A stretch of DNA of 64,000 nucleotides from Dolomitihabitans soli (GTDB taxonomy: Bacteria > Actinomycetota > Actinomycetes > Streptosporangiales > Streptosporangiaceae): NCBI RefSeq assembly GCF_022213955.1, contig NZ_JAKNTW010000005.1, positions 310,001-374,000 of the forward strand. Direction: 5' to 3'. The translations under genes and the position numbers were made by a program. The notes under the pieces were generated by a model. It was not told the DNA's origin. It made no database searches and saw only the letters and a list, made by a program, of their open reading frames with translations. The stretch's first letter is position 1; each line of letters begins with the position of its first letter. Positions 24,918-32,747 of the stretch are shown in pieces.

Positions 24918-25594
24918 GGGTGCTCGTGGTCGAGGACGCCCGCTCCCTCGCCGCCGTACTCGTCGAAGGTCTGAGCGATCAGGGCATGGCCGTGGACGTG
25001 GCGTACGACGGCCTGGAGGCCGCCGCCAAGTTGGACCTCAACGCCTACGACGTGGTCGTCCTCGACCGCGACCTGCCGGGCATCCACGGCGACGTCATCT
25101 GCCAGATGATCACTGAACGCGACGACCGCGTCATGGTCCTGATGCTGACCGCCTCCGACTCGCCCGTCGACCGAGTCACCGGCCTGACCCTGGGGGCCGA
25201 CGACTACCTGGCCAAGCCCTTCCACTTCCCCGAGCTGGTGCTGCGCATCCGCTCGCTGGCCCGCCGCCAGCCCACCGCCCGGCCCCGCACGCTGCGCGCG
25301 GCCGGCATCGAGATCGACCCGCTGCGCCGCGCCGCCACCCGCGACGGCCGCCACCTGGATCTGTCGGTCAAGGAGTTCGCCCTGCTCGAAGCCCTCCTCC
25401 GCGCCGCCCCCGCCTTCCTCAGCGCCGAGGACCTGCTCGAACAGGTGTGGGACGAACACGCCAACCCCCTGACCAACACCGTCACGGTCACCATCGGCCG
25501 CCTCCGCCGCAAACTCGGCGAGCCCCCGGCCATCACGACCACGCCCGGGGTGGGGTACCGGATCACGGCCACGCCACCGCCACCCTCGCGCTGA
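24914..25594 (+). CDS. OmpR-family response regulator
   Basis: 226 residues from an ATG overlapping the kinase stop. Receiver: acidic pair in VVEDA, phosphoacceptor aspartate in VVVLDRDLPG, T in LTASDS and K in YLAKPF. The C-terminal winged helix is complete (LSVKEFALLEALLRAAPAFL, TVTVTIGRLRRKLG). It forms a two-component pair with the preceding kinase and probably regulates the divergent ABC exporter. Confidence 0.93.
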   Translation: MRVLVVEDARSLAAVLVEGLSDQGMAVDVAYDGLEAAAKLDLNAYDVVVLDRDLPGIHGDVICQMITERDDRVMVLMLTASDSPVDRVTGLTLGADDYLAKPFHFPELVLRIRSLARRQPTARPRTLRAAGIEIDPLRRAATRDGRHLDLSVKEFALLEALLRAAPAFLSAEDLLEQVWDEHANPLTNTVTVTIGRLRRKLGEPPAITTTPGVGYRITATPPPPSR

Positions 25595-25611
25595 ACGGCA
25601 AGGTCGTCGTG

Positions 25612-25761
25612 TCACTCGACGTCGTGGGCCACCGCCGAGCCCGACGCGGGGCGATGCCGTACGGCGAGCGGGGTGATCAGCGGGTGGGCCGCGAACGGCG
25701 CCGAGCCGATCCTCAGGGAGGCGCCGCCCCCGGTGAGGGCCACGACATTCGCTCCGGCGCC
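25612..25761 (-). pseudogene. Fragment of an MFS transporter gene (paralogue of 28343-29563)
   Basis: The minus-strand frame ending in a TGA at 25612 reads VVALTGGGASLRIGSAPFAA then HPLITPLAVRHRPASG, closely matching IVALTGPGVSLVIDAATFAA and CALITTLAVRRRPASG in the intact MFS transporter on the other side of cydAB. Only about 50 residues survive, with no start and no flanking MFS sequence, so this is a relic of duplication or rearrangement. Confidence 0.75.
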
Positions 25762-25795
25762 CATGAGAGCGCCGTACGGCCGGCCGGCGTGCGGA

Positions 25796-26713
25796 TCAGA
25801 CGACGTCCGCGGTGAGCCGCTTGCGGAAGACCCAGTAGGTCCATGCCTGGTAGGCCAGGACGAACGGCAGGGCGATCAGGCCGATCCAGGTGAGCACCTG
25901 CATCGTGTAGGGGCCGGAGGCGGCCTCGGTCACGGTGAGGCCGGTCAGCGGTTCGGGCCACAGGCCGTCGAACAGCGCCGCCGTACCGAGCACGATCGCC
26001 GTGGCGGTCGCCGCGAACGCCCAGCCCTCGCGCCGCCGCCAGATCAGCGCGACCGCCGCCGCGACGGCGGCCATCGCGACCAGCGCCCCCGCCCACGCGA
26101 ACGCGGTGCCTCCCTCGGGGACGCTCGACAGGGCGAGCACCCCGACCGGGACCGCGACCACGGAGGCGGCCAGCGCGGCGCGCCGTGCGGCCTGCCGTAC
26201 CCGGCCGGTGGTCTTGAGGGACACGAAGACCGCGCCGTGCAGCAGGCACAGGGCCAGCGAGAACAGTCCGCCGATCACCGCGGCGACCGCGCTGTCCTTC
26301 AGCAGGTCGGCGAAGATCGCGCCCCACAGGAACGCGGGCAGCGCGCTGCCGATGCCGATGCCGAGGTCGCACAGGCGGCGTTCGCCGGCGTTTCGCACCT
26401 TGCCGCGCCACTCCAGGCCCACGCCCCGGATGATCAGGCCGACCAGGAGCAGCACGAGCGGCAGGTAGAACCGGCTGAGCATGCCCGCGTACCACGCGGG
26501 GAAGGCGGCGAACATCGCGCCGATCGCGGTGATCAGCCAGACCTCGTTGCCGTCCCAGACCGGGCCGATCGTGTTCAGGACCTGCTTGCGCTCCCCCTCG
26601 TTCCTGGCCAGTACGGGAGCCAGCAGGCCGACGCCGAAGTCGAAGCCCTCCAGCACGAAGTAACCGGTCCACAGGACGGCGATGAGGACGAACCAGACGG
26701 TGGTGAGTTCCAT
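25796..26713 (-). CDS. cydB: Cytochrome bd quinol oxidase subunit II
   Basis: 305 residues, eight or so membrane segments, starting MELTTVWFVLIAVLWTGYFV with the CydB hallmark EGFDFGVG and later GPVWDGNEVWLITAIGAMFAA. It is the structural partner of CydA in the high-affinity terminal oxidase of the cytoplasmic membrane. It begins 13 bases after the cydA stop. No cydCD assembly transporter is found in this window. Confidence 0.95.
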   Translation of the reverse strand: MELTTVWFVLIAVLWTGYFVLEGFDFGVGLLAPVLARNEGERKQVLNTIGPVWDGNEVWLITAIGAMFAAFPAWYAGMLSRFYLPLVLLLVGLIIRGVGLEWRGKVRNAGERRLCDLGIGIGSALPAFLWGAIFADLLKDSAVAAVIGGLFSLALCLLHGAVFVSLKTTGRVRQAARRAALAASVVAVPVGVLALSSVPEGGTAFAWAGALVAMAAVAAAVALIWRRREGWAFAATATAIVLGTAALFDGLWPEPLTGLTVTEAASGPYTMQVLTWIGLIALPFVLAYQAWTYWVFRKRLTADVV

Positions 26714-26726
26714 TTCTGCGCCCCGA

Positions 26727-28160
26727 TCAGTACATGAGGGTGGGCTGGAGGACAGGGGCCTCGTCGTCGCCGGGCTGCGACTCGGCGGCGGGGACCTCGG
26801 GCCCGGCCTTGATGTAGTGGATGAGGAGTACGGCTTCGCCCACGGCCAGCGCGCCGTACAGGAGGGTGAAGACGGCGAGTGAGATCGCCACCTCGGCCAG
26901 GCTGACGCCGGGGGAGACGCTCGCGGCGGTGAGCAGTTCGCCCGCGACGGTCCACGGCTGGCGGCCGATCTCGCTGAGCAGCCAGCCCGCGATCATCGCC
27001 AGGGTGGGCAGCGGCAGCGCGAGCAGGCAGATCCGGGCGAACCAGGTGGGCAGCGGCCTGCGCCTCCTGGTCAGCCAGAGGCCGAGTACGGACAGGCCGA
27101 TGGTCGCCAGCCCGAAGCCGACCATCACGCGGAAGGACCAGAAGACGACGGCCTGGTTCGGGCGGTAGTCGCCGGGCCCGAACTGCTTCTCGAACCGGGC
27201 CTGGAGGTCCTCGGTGCCCTGGATGACGGCGTTCGGATCGTTGGTGGCCAGGAAGCTGAGCAGGTAGGGGATCTCCACGCCGGGGAGGGGGGAGAACGGC
27301 GCGCTGCTCTCGTCGTGCTGGAGACCCTCGGCGGAGGCGAGCTTCATGGGCTGCTGCTCGTGGAGCAGTTTGGCCGACATGTCGCCGGTGCCCGCGACGA
27401 CGGCTCCCGCGATGGCGGTCATGACGAGGGCGGCGCGCAGGCTGGTGCGCCACATCGCCGGGTCCCCGGTGCTCGCCTTCGCGTTCGCTGGGGTCGTCGT
27501 GCTCGTGTCAGGGACGGGGACGGCCGGCACCGCGCGGCGCTCGTGCAGGATGCGGTACGCGCTGACGGCGATCACGAAGCCGCCGGCGACCACGAACGCG
27601 GCCCCGACCACGTGCGGGACCTGGGCGATCGCGGTGGAGTTGGTCAGCACGGCCCAGATGTCGGTCATCCTGGCTCGGCCGTCCTCGACGACGTAGCCGA
27701 CGGGGTGCTTCATCCAGGCGTTCGCAGCAAGGATGAAATATGCCGACAAGTTGGAGCCGATGGCCGCCGCCCAGATGGTGGCGAGATGGACCCGCTTGGG
27801 CAACCGGTCCCAGCCGAAGATCCACAGTCCCAGGAAGGTGGACTCGAGGAAGAACGCCAGCAACGCCTCCATGGCCAGCGGCGCGCCGAACACGTCGCCG
27901 ACGAACGTGGAGTACTCACTCCAGTTCATCCCGAACTGGAACTCCTGCACGATCCCCGTCACCACGCCCATCGCGAAGTTGATCAGGAACAGCTTCCCGA
28001 AGAACTTGGTGAGCGTGAGGTAGTGCTCCTTGCCGGTGCGATGCCAGGCGGTCTGCAGCCCGGCGACGAAGATCCCCAGGCCGATCGTCAGCGGTACGAA
28101 CAGAAAGTGGTAGACGGTGGTGATGCCGAACTGCCACCGCGCCAGGTCGAGTGCTTCCAT
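26727..28160 (-). CDS. cydA: Cytochrome bd quinol oxidase subunit I
   Basis: 477 residues with about nine membrane segments. The N-terminal ARWQFGITTVYHFLFVPLTIG supplies the heme b595 histidine, IAQVPHVVGAAF the heme b558 histidine region, and the GRQPW motif marks the quinol site. The length indicates the short Q-loop form usual in actinobacteria. It oxidises quinol and reduces oxygen without pumping protons, supporting respiration at low oxygen or under inhibition. A striking three-unit dyad operator lies 25-67 bases upstream of the start. Confidence 0.95.
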   Translation of the reverse strand: MEALDLARWQFGITTVYHFLFVPLTIGLGIFVAGLQTAWHRTGKEHYLTLTKFFGKLFLINFAMGVVTGIVQEFQFGMNWSEYSTFVGDVFGAPLAMEALLAFFLESTFLGLWIFGWDRLPKRVHLATIWAAAIGSNLSAYFILAANAWMKHPVGYVVEDGRARMTDIWAVLTNSTAIAQVPHVVGAAFVVAGGFVIAVSAYRILHERRAVPAVPVPDTSTTTPANAKASTGDPAMWRTSLRAALVMTAIAGAVVAGTGDMSAKLLHEQQPMKLASAEGLQHDESSAPFSPLPGVEIPYLLSFLATNDPNAVIQGTEDLQARFEKQFGPGDYRPNQAVVFWSFRVMVGFGLATIGLSVLGLWLTRRRRPLPTWFARICLLALPLPTLAMIAGWLLSEIGRQPWTVAGELLTAASVSPGVSLAEVAISLAVFTLLYGALAVGEAVLLIHYIKAGPEVPAAESQPGDDEAPVLQPTLMY

Positions 28161-28181
28161 CTTCCCCTCACGGGATGCTGA

Positions 28182-28230
28182 GCTCTACGGCTTGTAGTTC
28201 TACTCCTAGTAGTACTACAGGCTGTAGAGC
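28182..28230. promoter_or_regulatory. Triple CTAC-N5-GTAG operator upstream of cydA
   Basis: Three tandem dyads: CTAC 28185-28188 / GTAG 28194-28197, CTAC 28200-28203 / GTAG 28209-28212, CTAC 28215-28218 / GTAG 28224-28227. Each is CTAC-N5-GTAG and neighbours are separated by exactly two bases, a 15-base period. Outer flanks GCT and AGC extend the symmetry. The last unit, CTACAGGCTGTAG, fits the CTACA-N3-TGTAG pattern of BlaI/MecI-type repressors; no such gene is in the window. Confidence 0.8.
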
Positions 28231-28342
28231 AAATGGCGGGGATGGAGCGGTCGATGGCTGCGATCTTCGTCACACGGCTTCGCCGTACAGGTGCGGGCCG
28301 CGCGTCCCCGCGACCCCCACCTGGTCTTCCCCTGTCATCCCT

Positions 28343-29563
28343 TCACGGAATGGGGACTTCGGCCCGGGCTCGGTTCCAGGCGAGGGTGGCGGGGATGGCT
28401 GCCGCGATCCCCGCGACGCCCGCGATCGCCAGCCCGTTGGCGGGGCCGGCCCACTCCGCGAGCAGGCCGCCGAGGAGGATGCCCAGACCTTGGACGGCGA
28501 CCAGCGCCGAGGAGGCCAGGCCGATCGCCTGACCCCGCCGGTCCGGCGGCAGGATCCGGACGAACTCCGCGTTCGCCATCACCTGGTAGGAGGTGAGCGC
28601 CCCGGAGACCGTCCACAGCACGAGCAGGACCACGAAGCCGGGCTGTAGCAGGCTCGCGGCGAGGGGCACGCTCGCCGCGATCGCCATCGGGCCCATGAGC
28701 CGCAACCGGGAGTCGAGCGGCACGTATCGCGTCAGCAGGAACACGCCGAGCACGTTGCCCACCGCGACGACCGCCATCAGCACTCCGGCCTCGGTCGTGC
28801 CCAGCCCCAGGGAGGCGGCGTACGGCACCGCGATTCCTTCGGGGATCACATGGAAGGCGGACATCAGGGCCAGCACGAGCAGGCTGCGGAGCGTCGCCGT
28901 ACCCGTGACCAACCGCAGTCCGCCACCGGTGGAGGCGAGCCAGGAGCCCCCCTCGTCCTGCCTGCCCGACGCGGGGCGACGCCGTACGGCGAGCGTGGTG
29001 ATCAGTGCGCAGGCGGCGAACGTCGCCGCGTCGATCACCAGGGAGACGCCGGGCCCGGTGAGGGCCACGATGAGCCCTCCTCCCGCGAACCCGATGAGCG
29101 TCATGAGCTGGCTCGTCAGGTGGTTGACCGCCACGCCGGTCGGGTAGGCGTCGGCGGGCAGGATGTCCGGGAGCATCGCGATGCGGGCGGCCCGTGCCGG
29201 CGATTCGAGCAGTTGCGACGCGAAGACCAGCGCGCACAGCACCGGCAGCGGCACGTCGGGGATGGCGACCAGGGCGATGAGGACCGTCCTGACCAGATCG
29301 CAGGAGATCATCACCTCGCGCCGCGGGTAGCGGTCGGCGAGCCAGCCGAGCAGCGGCCCGCCGAGCAGGGCGGGCACCAGGGTCAGGGCGTAGACGACGG
29401 CGGTCAGCGCGGCGGAACCGGTGCGCTGGTAGGCGATGACGGCCAGCGCCACGCGAGCCAGTTGGTCACCCGCTCGGGAGAGGAGGGCGCCCATCCACAA
29501 CCCGCGGAACTCCGCGTAGCCGAACACCTGCCGGAACCCCGCGCCATGGCCGCGTCGCCGCAT
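28343..29563 (-). CDS. MFS exporter (enterobactin/MFS_3-like)
   Basis: About 406 residues from the ATG of MRRRGHGAG, which has GAGAGGG upstream; an ATG six codons earlier is also possible. Twelve membrane segments in two halves; the A-motif-like loop GWLADRYPRREVM follows segment 2. Family relatives are siderophore and drug exporters. Upstream on the same strand, 76 or so bases away and separated by a G/C-rich hairpin, is a tiny gene for a tandem-repeat peptide; the pair may be one unit. A fragment of a close paralogue lies at 25612-25761. Confidence 0.88.
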   Translation of the reverse strand: MRRRGHGAGFRQVFGYAEFRGLWMGALLSRAGDQLARVALAVIAYQRTGSAALTAVVYALTLVPALLGGPLLGWLADRYPRREVMISCDLVRTVLIALVAIPDVPLPVLCALVFASQLLESPARAARIAMLPDILPADAYPTGVAVNHLTSQLMTLIGFAGGGLIVALTGPGVSLVIDAATFAACALITTLAVRRRPASGRQDEGGSWLASTGGGLRLVTGTATLRSLLVLALMSAFHVIPEGIAVPYAASLGLGTTEAGVLMAVVAVGNVLGVFLLTRYVPLDSRLRLMGPMAIAASVPLAASLLQPGFVVLLVLWTVSGALTSYQVMANAEFVRILPPDRRGQAIGLASSALVAVQGLGILLGGLLAEWAGPANGLAIAGVAGIAAAIPATLAWNRARAEVPIP

Positions 29564-29588
29564 CGTGCCCTCTCTTCGCATAGCCGAT

Positions 29589-29614
29589 GGCGGCGCCCGT
29601 ATCCGGACGCCGCC
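29589..29614 (-). terminator. G/C-rich hairpin between repeat-peptide gene and MFS gene
   Basis: Arms GGCGGCG (29589-29595) and CGCCGCC (29608-29614) with a 12-base loop, without a U-run. Placed between the small peptide gene and the transporter it could act as a partial terminator, attenuator or processing site. Confidence 0.5.
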
Positions 29615-29657
29615 ACCAGGTGTTCACCCGATCACTGCCGCTCGGGGCGGGTTACGG

Positions 29658-29747
29658 TCAGGTCCACTCGTGTTCCGGTGCGCCCCAGTCGTGTTCCGGT
29701 GCGCCCCACTCGTGATCCGGTGCGCCCCAGTCGTTGTCCCGTCGCAT
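29658..29747 (-). CDS. 29-residue peptide of tandem WGAP heptad repeats
   Basis: An ATG (complement of 29745-29747) sits seven bases behind a perfect AGGAGG. The product begins MRRDN and then has three copies of a seven-residue unit, (D/E)-W-G-A-P-(D/E)-H: DWGAPDH, EWGAPEH, DWGAPEH, ending EWT. The DNA repeat period is 21 bases. No signal peptide, no cysteines. It is on the same strand as, and directly upstream of, an MFS exporter. Options are a multi-core precursor peptide, a metal-binding peptide (regular His/acidic spacing), or a regulatory leader peptide for the transporter. I do not recognise it from any named family. Confidence 0.65.
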   Translation of the reverse strand: MRRDNDWGAPDHEWGAPEHDWGAPEHEWT

Positions 29748-29934
29748 GATTTCCTCCTACGTCGTCGTCTCTCTGATTCCTCTGGACGCACTCTAGAAAG
29801 AGCCGTTATGGATCCGCTTTAGGTGTATTTGTCGTACGGGCAGCCGTTCACGGGGGGAGACGAACAGGATCCGGATCTCCCGATCCCGCGCGGTTCCTCA
29901 CCGGCCGGCAAGACCTCCAGCGCGCTCCATTCGC

Positions 29935-29981
29935 GTCAACGTAAGTTGACACGAGAAGGCTCGTCAACTTATGTTGACACC
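29935..29981 (+). promoter_or_regulatory. Twin operators and probable leaderless promoter of DUF998 gene
   Basis: GTCAAC-N4-GTTGAC occurs twice, at 29935-29950 and 29963-29978, starts 28 bases apart. TTGACA at 29946-29951 can be a -35 box and TTATGT at 29970-29975 a -10 box, spacer 18. That would place the transcript start at about 29982, the A of the ATG, so the mRNA is probably leaderless; there is no ribosome site. A dimeric repressor at these sites would block the promoter. Confidence 0.65.
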
Positions 29982-30767
29982 ATGACCAGATCATCACACT
30001 CATCCCCGGTGGCCCCGGGTCCCGGCGGGGGACTCCGGCTCACCAAGGTCACGAAACGGCTGCTCCGGTGCGGTGTGGTCGCCGGTCCGCTGTTCGTCGT
30101 CGCGTTCCTCGTCGAAGGCGCGACGCGCGACGGCTACAGCGCGCTGCGCCACCCGGTGAGCTCGCTCGCGCTGGGCGACTTCGGCTGGACGCAGATCGTC
30201 AACTTCATCGTCGCGGGCCTGCTGACGGTGGCGTTCGCCGTCGGCGCGCGGCGCGCGCTGCGGTCCGCCCCGGGACCGGCCAAGGGGTCGACCGGGGGGC
30301 CGCTGCTGATCGGCCTGTGGGGGGCAGGGCTGCTGGGCGCCGGGATCTTCGTCACCGAACCGGTGAGCGGCTATCCGCAGGGGACGCCCGACCGGATGAC
30401 GTACACCTCGTTGCACGGCGTGCTGCACGACGCGTTCTCGGTGCCGGCCTTCTTCGGGCTGGCCGCGGCCTGCGTGGTGTTCACCGTCCGGTTCGCGGTA
30501 CGGCGCGAGCGCGGCTGGGCGCTCTACTCGGCCGTGACCGTCGTGGTGTTCCTGACCGCGTTCTTCCTGTCCGGCCGCGCCTTCGAGCAGACCGAAGGAC
30601 TGGTCGAACTCGGCGGGCTGTACCAGCGGATCTCGGTCTGCGCCGGCTACGCCTGGTTGACCGCGCTGGCCGTACGCCTGCTGGGCACCCGGCCGGACTC
30701 CTCGGCCACGACCGCGGACCGCGGTGTCACGGACGCGCCCCACGACCCGGCCCGCGCGGCCAGATGA
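29982..30767 (+). CDS. DUF998 membrane protein
   Basis: 261 residues from the ATG of MTRSSHSS; an upstream in-frame start would run through the operators. Six membrane segments with DUF998-type features: FVVAFLVEGATRDGYSALRHPVSSLALGDF shows the HPVSSL motif, then FVTEPVSGYPQGTPDRMTYT and LHGVLHDAFSVPAFFGLAAA. The conserved His residues around HPVSS, LHG and LHD suggest metal or heme contact, but the function of the family is unknown to me. It is the only gene behind the twin operators, and its regulator is not adjacent. Confidence 0.8.
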   Translation: MTRSSHSSPVAPGPGGGLRLTKVTKRLLRCGVVAGPLFVVAFLVEGATRDGYSALRHPVSSLALGDFGWTQIVNFIVAGLLTVAFAVGARRALRSAPGPAKGSTGGPLLIGLWGAGLLGAGIFVTEPVSGYPQGTPDRMTYTSLHGVLHDAFSVPAFFGLAAACVVFTVRFAVRRERGWALYSAVTVVVFLTAFFLSGRAFEQTEGLVELGGLYQRISVCAGYAWLTALAVRLLGTRPDSSATTADRGVTDAPHDPARAAR

Positions 30768-30783
30768 ACGGGGCCGGCCAGGG

Positions 30784-30870
30784 CGTTCGAAGGCGGCCAG
30801 ATCGTGGCCGGGCCCTTGGCAGGCGGGATCAGGGCACCTGTGGGAGGCGATGGATTACTCGTTGCCCGGC
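30784..30870 (-). pseudogene. Decayed copy of the 3' end of the GNAT gene
   Basis: Bases 30784-30817 nearly repeat 30911-30945, the end of the intact acetyltransferase gene. In minus-strand reading the relic gives QGPGHDLAAFER against NGPGHDLVTFER, preceded by a shortened IASH-like piece against IAFHQ. This shows a former tandem GNAT copy, now mostly deleted. Confidence 0.6.
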
Positions 30871-30900
30871 TCAGCAGTGGCAGTCGATCGCCACGGCCCG

Positions 30901-31359
30901 TCAGATGGCGCGTTCGAAGGTGACCAGGTCGTGGCCGGGGCCGTTGTAGTCAGGGGTCGGGCCGCCGACGGTGAAGCCCATCCGCTGGTGGAAGGCGATG
31001 GAGGTCTTGTTGGCCGGTGAGGTGACGGCCTTCACGATGTGCCGGTCGTGGCGGCGGGCGATCTCGAAGAAGTGCTCGTACATCTCGCGGGCCAGGCCGC
31101 TCGTTCTCGCGTGCGGCGCGACGCCGACGAAGTGGATGTAGGCCTGCTCCGGTTCCGACGGGGAGATGATACCGACCAGAAATCCCGCCAGCCCGACCGC
31201 GTTCTCGGAGACGAGGCTGGTGCGATGAAAATGGTCGAGGAAGAGCCGGGGCAGAATCGGCAGGATGGGACGTCCCCACCAGTCGTCGACGACGGCGGCG
31301 ATGGCGTCGTAGTCGGCAGGGACGGCGGGCCGCAACCGATGTCCGTTCCGCTCGATCAT
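30901..31359 (-). CDS. GNAT-family N-acetyltransferase
   Basis: 152 residues, one GNAT domain. Motif A for acetyl-CoA is VGVAPHARTSGLAREMYEHF (V-x-x-x-x-R-x-x-G pattern, with S replacing the usual Gly/Lys before G), and IAFHQRMGF is the motif B region. The substrate cannot be told. Upstream bases hold no clear operator. A broken duplicate of its 3' end follows at 30784-30870. Confidence 0.88.
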   Translation of the reverse strand: MIERNGHRLRPAVPADYDAIAAVVDDWWGRPILPILPRLFLDHFHRTSLVSENAVGLAGFLVGIISPSEPEQAYIHFVGVAPHARTSGLAREMYEHFFEIARRHDRHIVKAVTSPANKTSIAFHQRMGFTVGGPTPDYNGPGHDLVTFERAI

Positions 31360-31458
31360 GGGTTCCTCCGGGTGCGCTGGCTGTGCAGATCACGATATGC
31401 CCGGCCTTTGTGCCCTCTTGTCCGGCCAGGCGTCCGGACGTGGTGGCACAATGCGGAC

Positions 31459-31674
31459 ATGCGATGCACCCAGTGTGAGGGCACGGATCTGGAGCCGGGC
31501 TTCATCGAGGACAATGGTGAAGGGTCCCAGGGATATGGCCGTTGGATTCAGGGCGCCCTGGAGCGTGGGCCGTTCGGCGGAGCCAGACGTTTGGGGAAGC
31601 GGCGCTGGATCATTGACGCCTTCCGCTGTACCCGGTGCTCGCATCTCGAACTGTCCGTCCGCCCGAAGGACTGA
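31459..31674 (+). CDS. Small zinc-ribbon protein
   Basis: 71 residues starting MRCTQCEGTDLEPGFIED and ending FRCTRCSHLELSVRPKD. Two CxxC knuckles (CTQC and CTRC) about 50 residues apart form a single zinc ribbon enclosing a Gly/Arg-rich middle. Such proteins are widespread and mostly uncharacterised; nucleic-acid or protein binding is possible. The upstream extension of the open frame overlaps the divergent GNAT gene and is not used. Confidence 0.75.
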   Translation: MRCTQCEGTDLEPGFIEDNGEGSQGYGRWIQGALERGPFGGARRLGKRRWIIDAFRCTRCSHLELSVRPKD

Positions 31675-31904
31675 CCCGCCCGGTTGCGTGCCGCACATCT
31701 GGCCCTCTCGCAGGTGCCATTCCCTCGTCTGATCGTTTCGTCGCTGAGAGGGCGGTATGAGAGGGCATGGGAGTTTTGTCGTCACCTGAACGGCAACACC
31801 GGGGGCCTTGCGGTGGGAGCCTGGGGGTGCTTACTACGGCATGGGGTGCGCTCCGTCGACCTCGGCTTGCAGATGACGTAGCGGAATGTGCTGGCATGTA
31901 GCCC

Positions 31905-32747
31905 ATGCACGCGACAGATTTTCTTGACAAGCCGCTGTCCATCGGCGAGGTCGCCGAGCTGACCTCCCTCACGCCCCGGGCCATCCGCTACTACCACGAG
32001 ATCGGCCTGGTGCCCGAGCCTGACCGGAACGGCACGAGCAACCGGGCATACCGCATGGGGGAAATCACCCGACTGCTGTGGGTTCAGCGGATGACCGCAG
32101 CCGGGCTGAGCCTGGAGGCTGTCCGCGAGGCCGCTAACGCCGGCGATGACGAGCAGGTTCAGACACTCCTGACCGAGCTGGACCGCGTCCTGGCGGCCAA
32201 GGAGGAGGGGTTGCGGCAGCAGCGGGCGGTGATAGCGCGGCTCCGCGAGTTCGGCACCACCACGGGCCTGTTCACCCCCGAGGTGGCTGCCGCCTACAAG
32301 GCAGCCGGACTTGAGGTCCCCAGCAAGGACAAGCAGGAGTTCATACTCCTGCTGGAGGCGACCCTCGGCACCGGCTTCGCGCTCGACATAGTGCATGCTG
32401 AAGCCTTCCTGGAGAGCCGTCCGGGCCTCAAGGCGGAAGACTTGCGGCTGAATACGCTGTTCGAAGAGCTGGCTGACGTCCATGTCGATGACGTCCGCGT
32501 CGAGCGGTACGCCCAGGAGATGGCGGCGTACCGCGCGGCGGTGGAGGCCGCAGAGGAAGCAGCCGGCGTGCGCCCGCCGGAGCCGGACCTCAGCGAGGCC
32601 GACAAGCGGGGGATCACGCTCGGGGCTCAGGCCATGCGCACGGCGACTGTCCAGCCGTCACCTGCGCAGACCCGCGCTATGGAGCGCTACGTGGAGCTGA
32701 TGATGGCCGACTACTTCGAGGAGAAGGGCCATACGGGCGCGGAGTAG
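31905..32747 (+). CDS. MerR-family regulator (TipA-like helical sensor)
   Basis: 280 residues. The N-terminal winged helix is LSIGEVAELTSLTPRAIRYY followed by HEIGLVPEPDRN and YRMGEITRLLWVQRM, typical MerR. The coiled coil that follows is acidic, and residues 140-280 form a helical effector region. Unlike copper or mercury MerR proteins it has no cysteine metal site. It is likely to bind an organic compound. No divergent partner gene lies upstream, so its target may be itself or elsewhere. Confidence 0.85.
   Translation: MHATDFLDKPLSIGEVAELTSLTPRAIRYYHEIGLVPEPDRNGTSNRAYRMGEITRLLWVQRMTAAGLSLEAVREAANAGDDEQVQTLLTELDRVLAAKEEGLRQQRAVIARLREFGTTTGLFTPEVAAAYKAAGLEVPSKDKQEFILLLEATLGTGFALDIVHAEAFLESRPGLKAEDLRLNTLFEELADVHVDDVRVERYAQEMAAYRAAVEAAEEAAGVRPPEPDLSEADKRGITLGAQAMRTATVQPSPAQTRAMERYVELMMADYFEEKGHTGAE

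Noticed and set aside
31684-31881. 65-residue frame between the zinc-ribbon and MerR genes
   Set aside because: No ribosome site and irregular composition; also lies where the MerR promoter should be.
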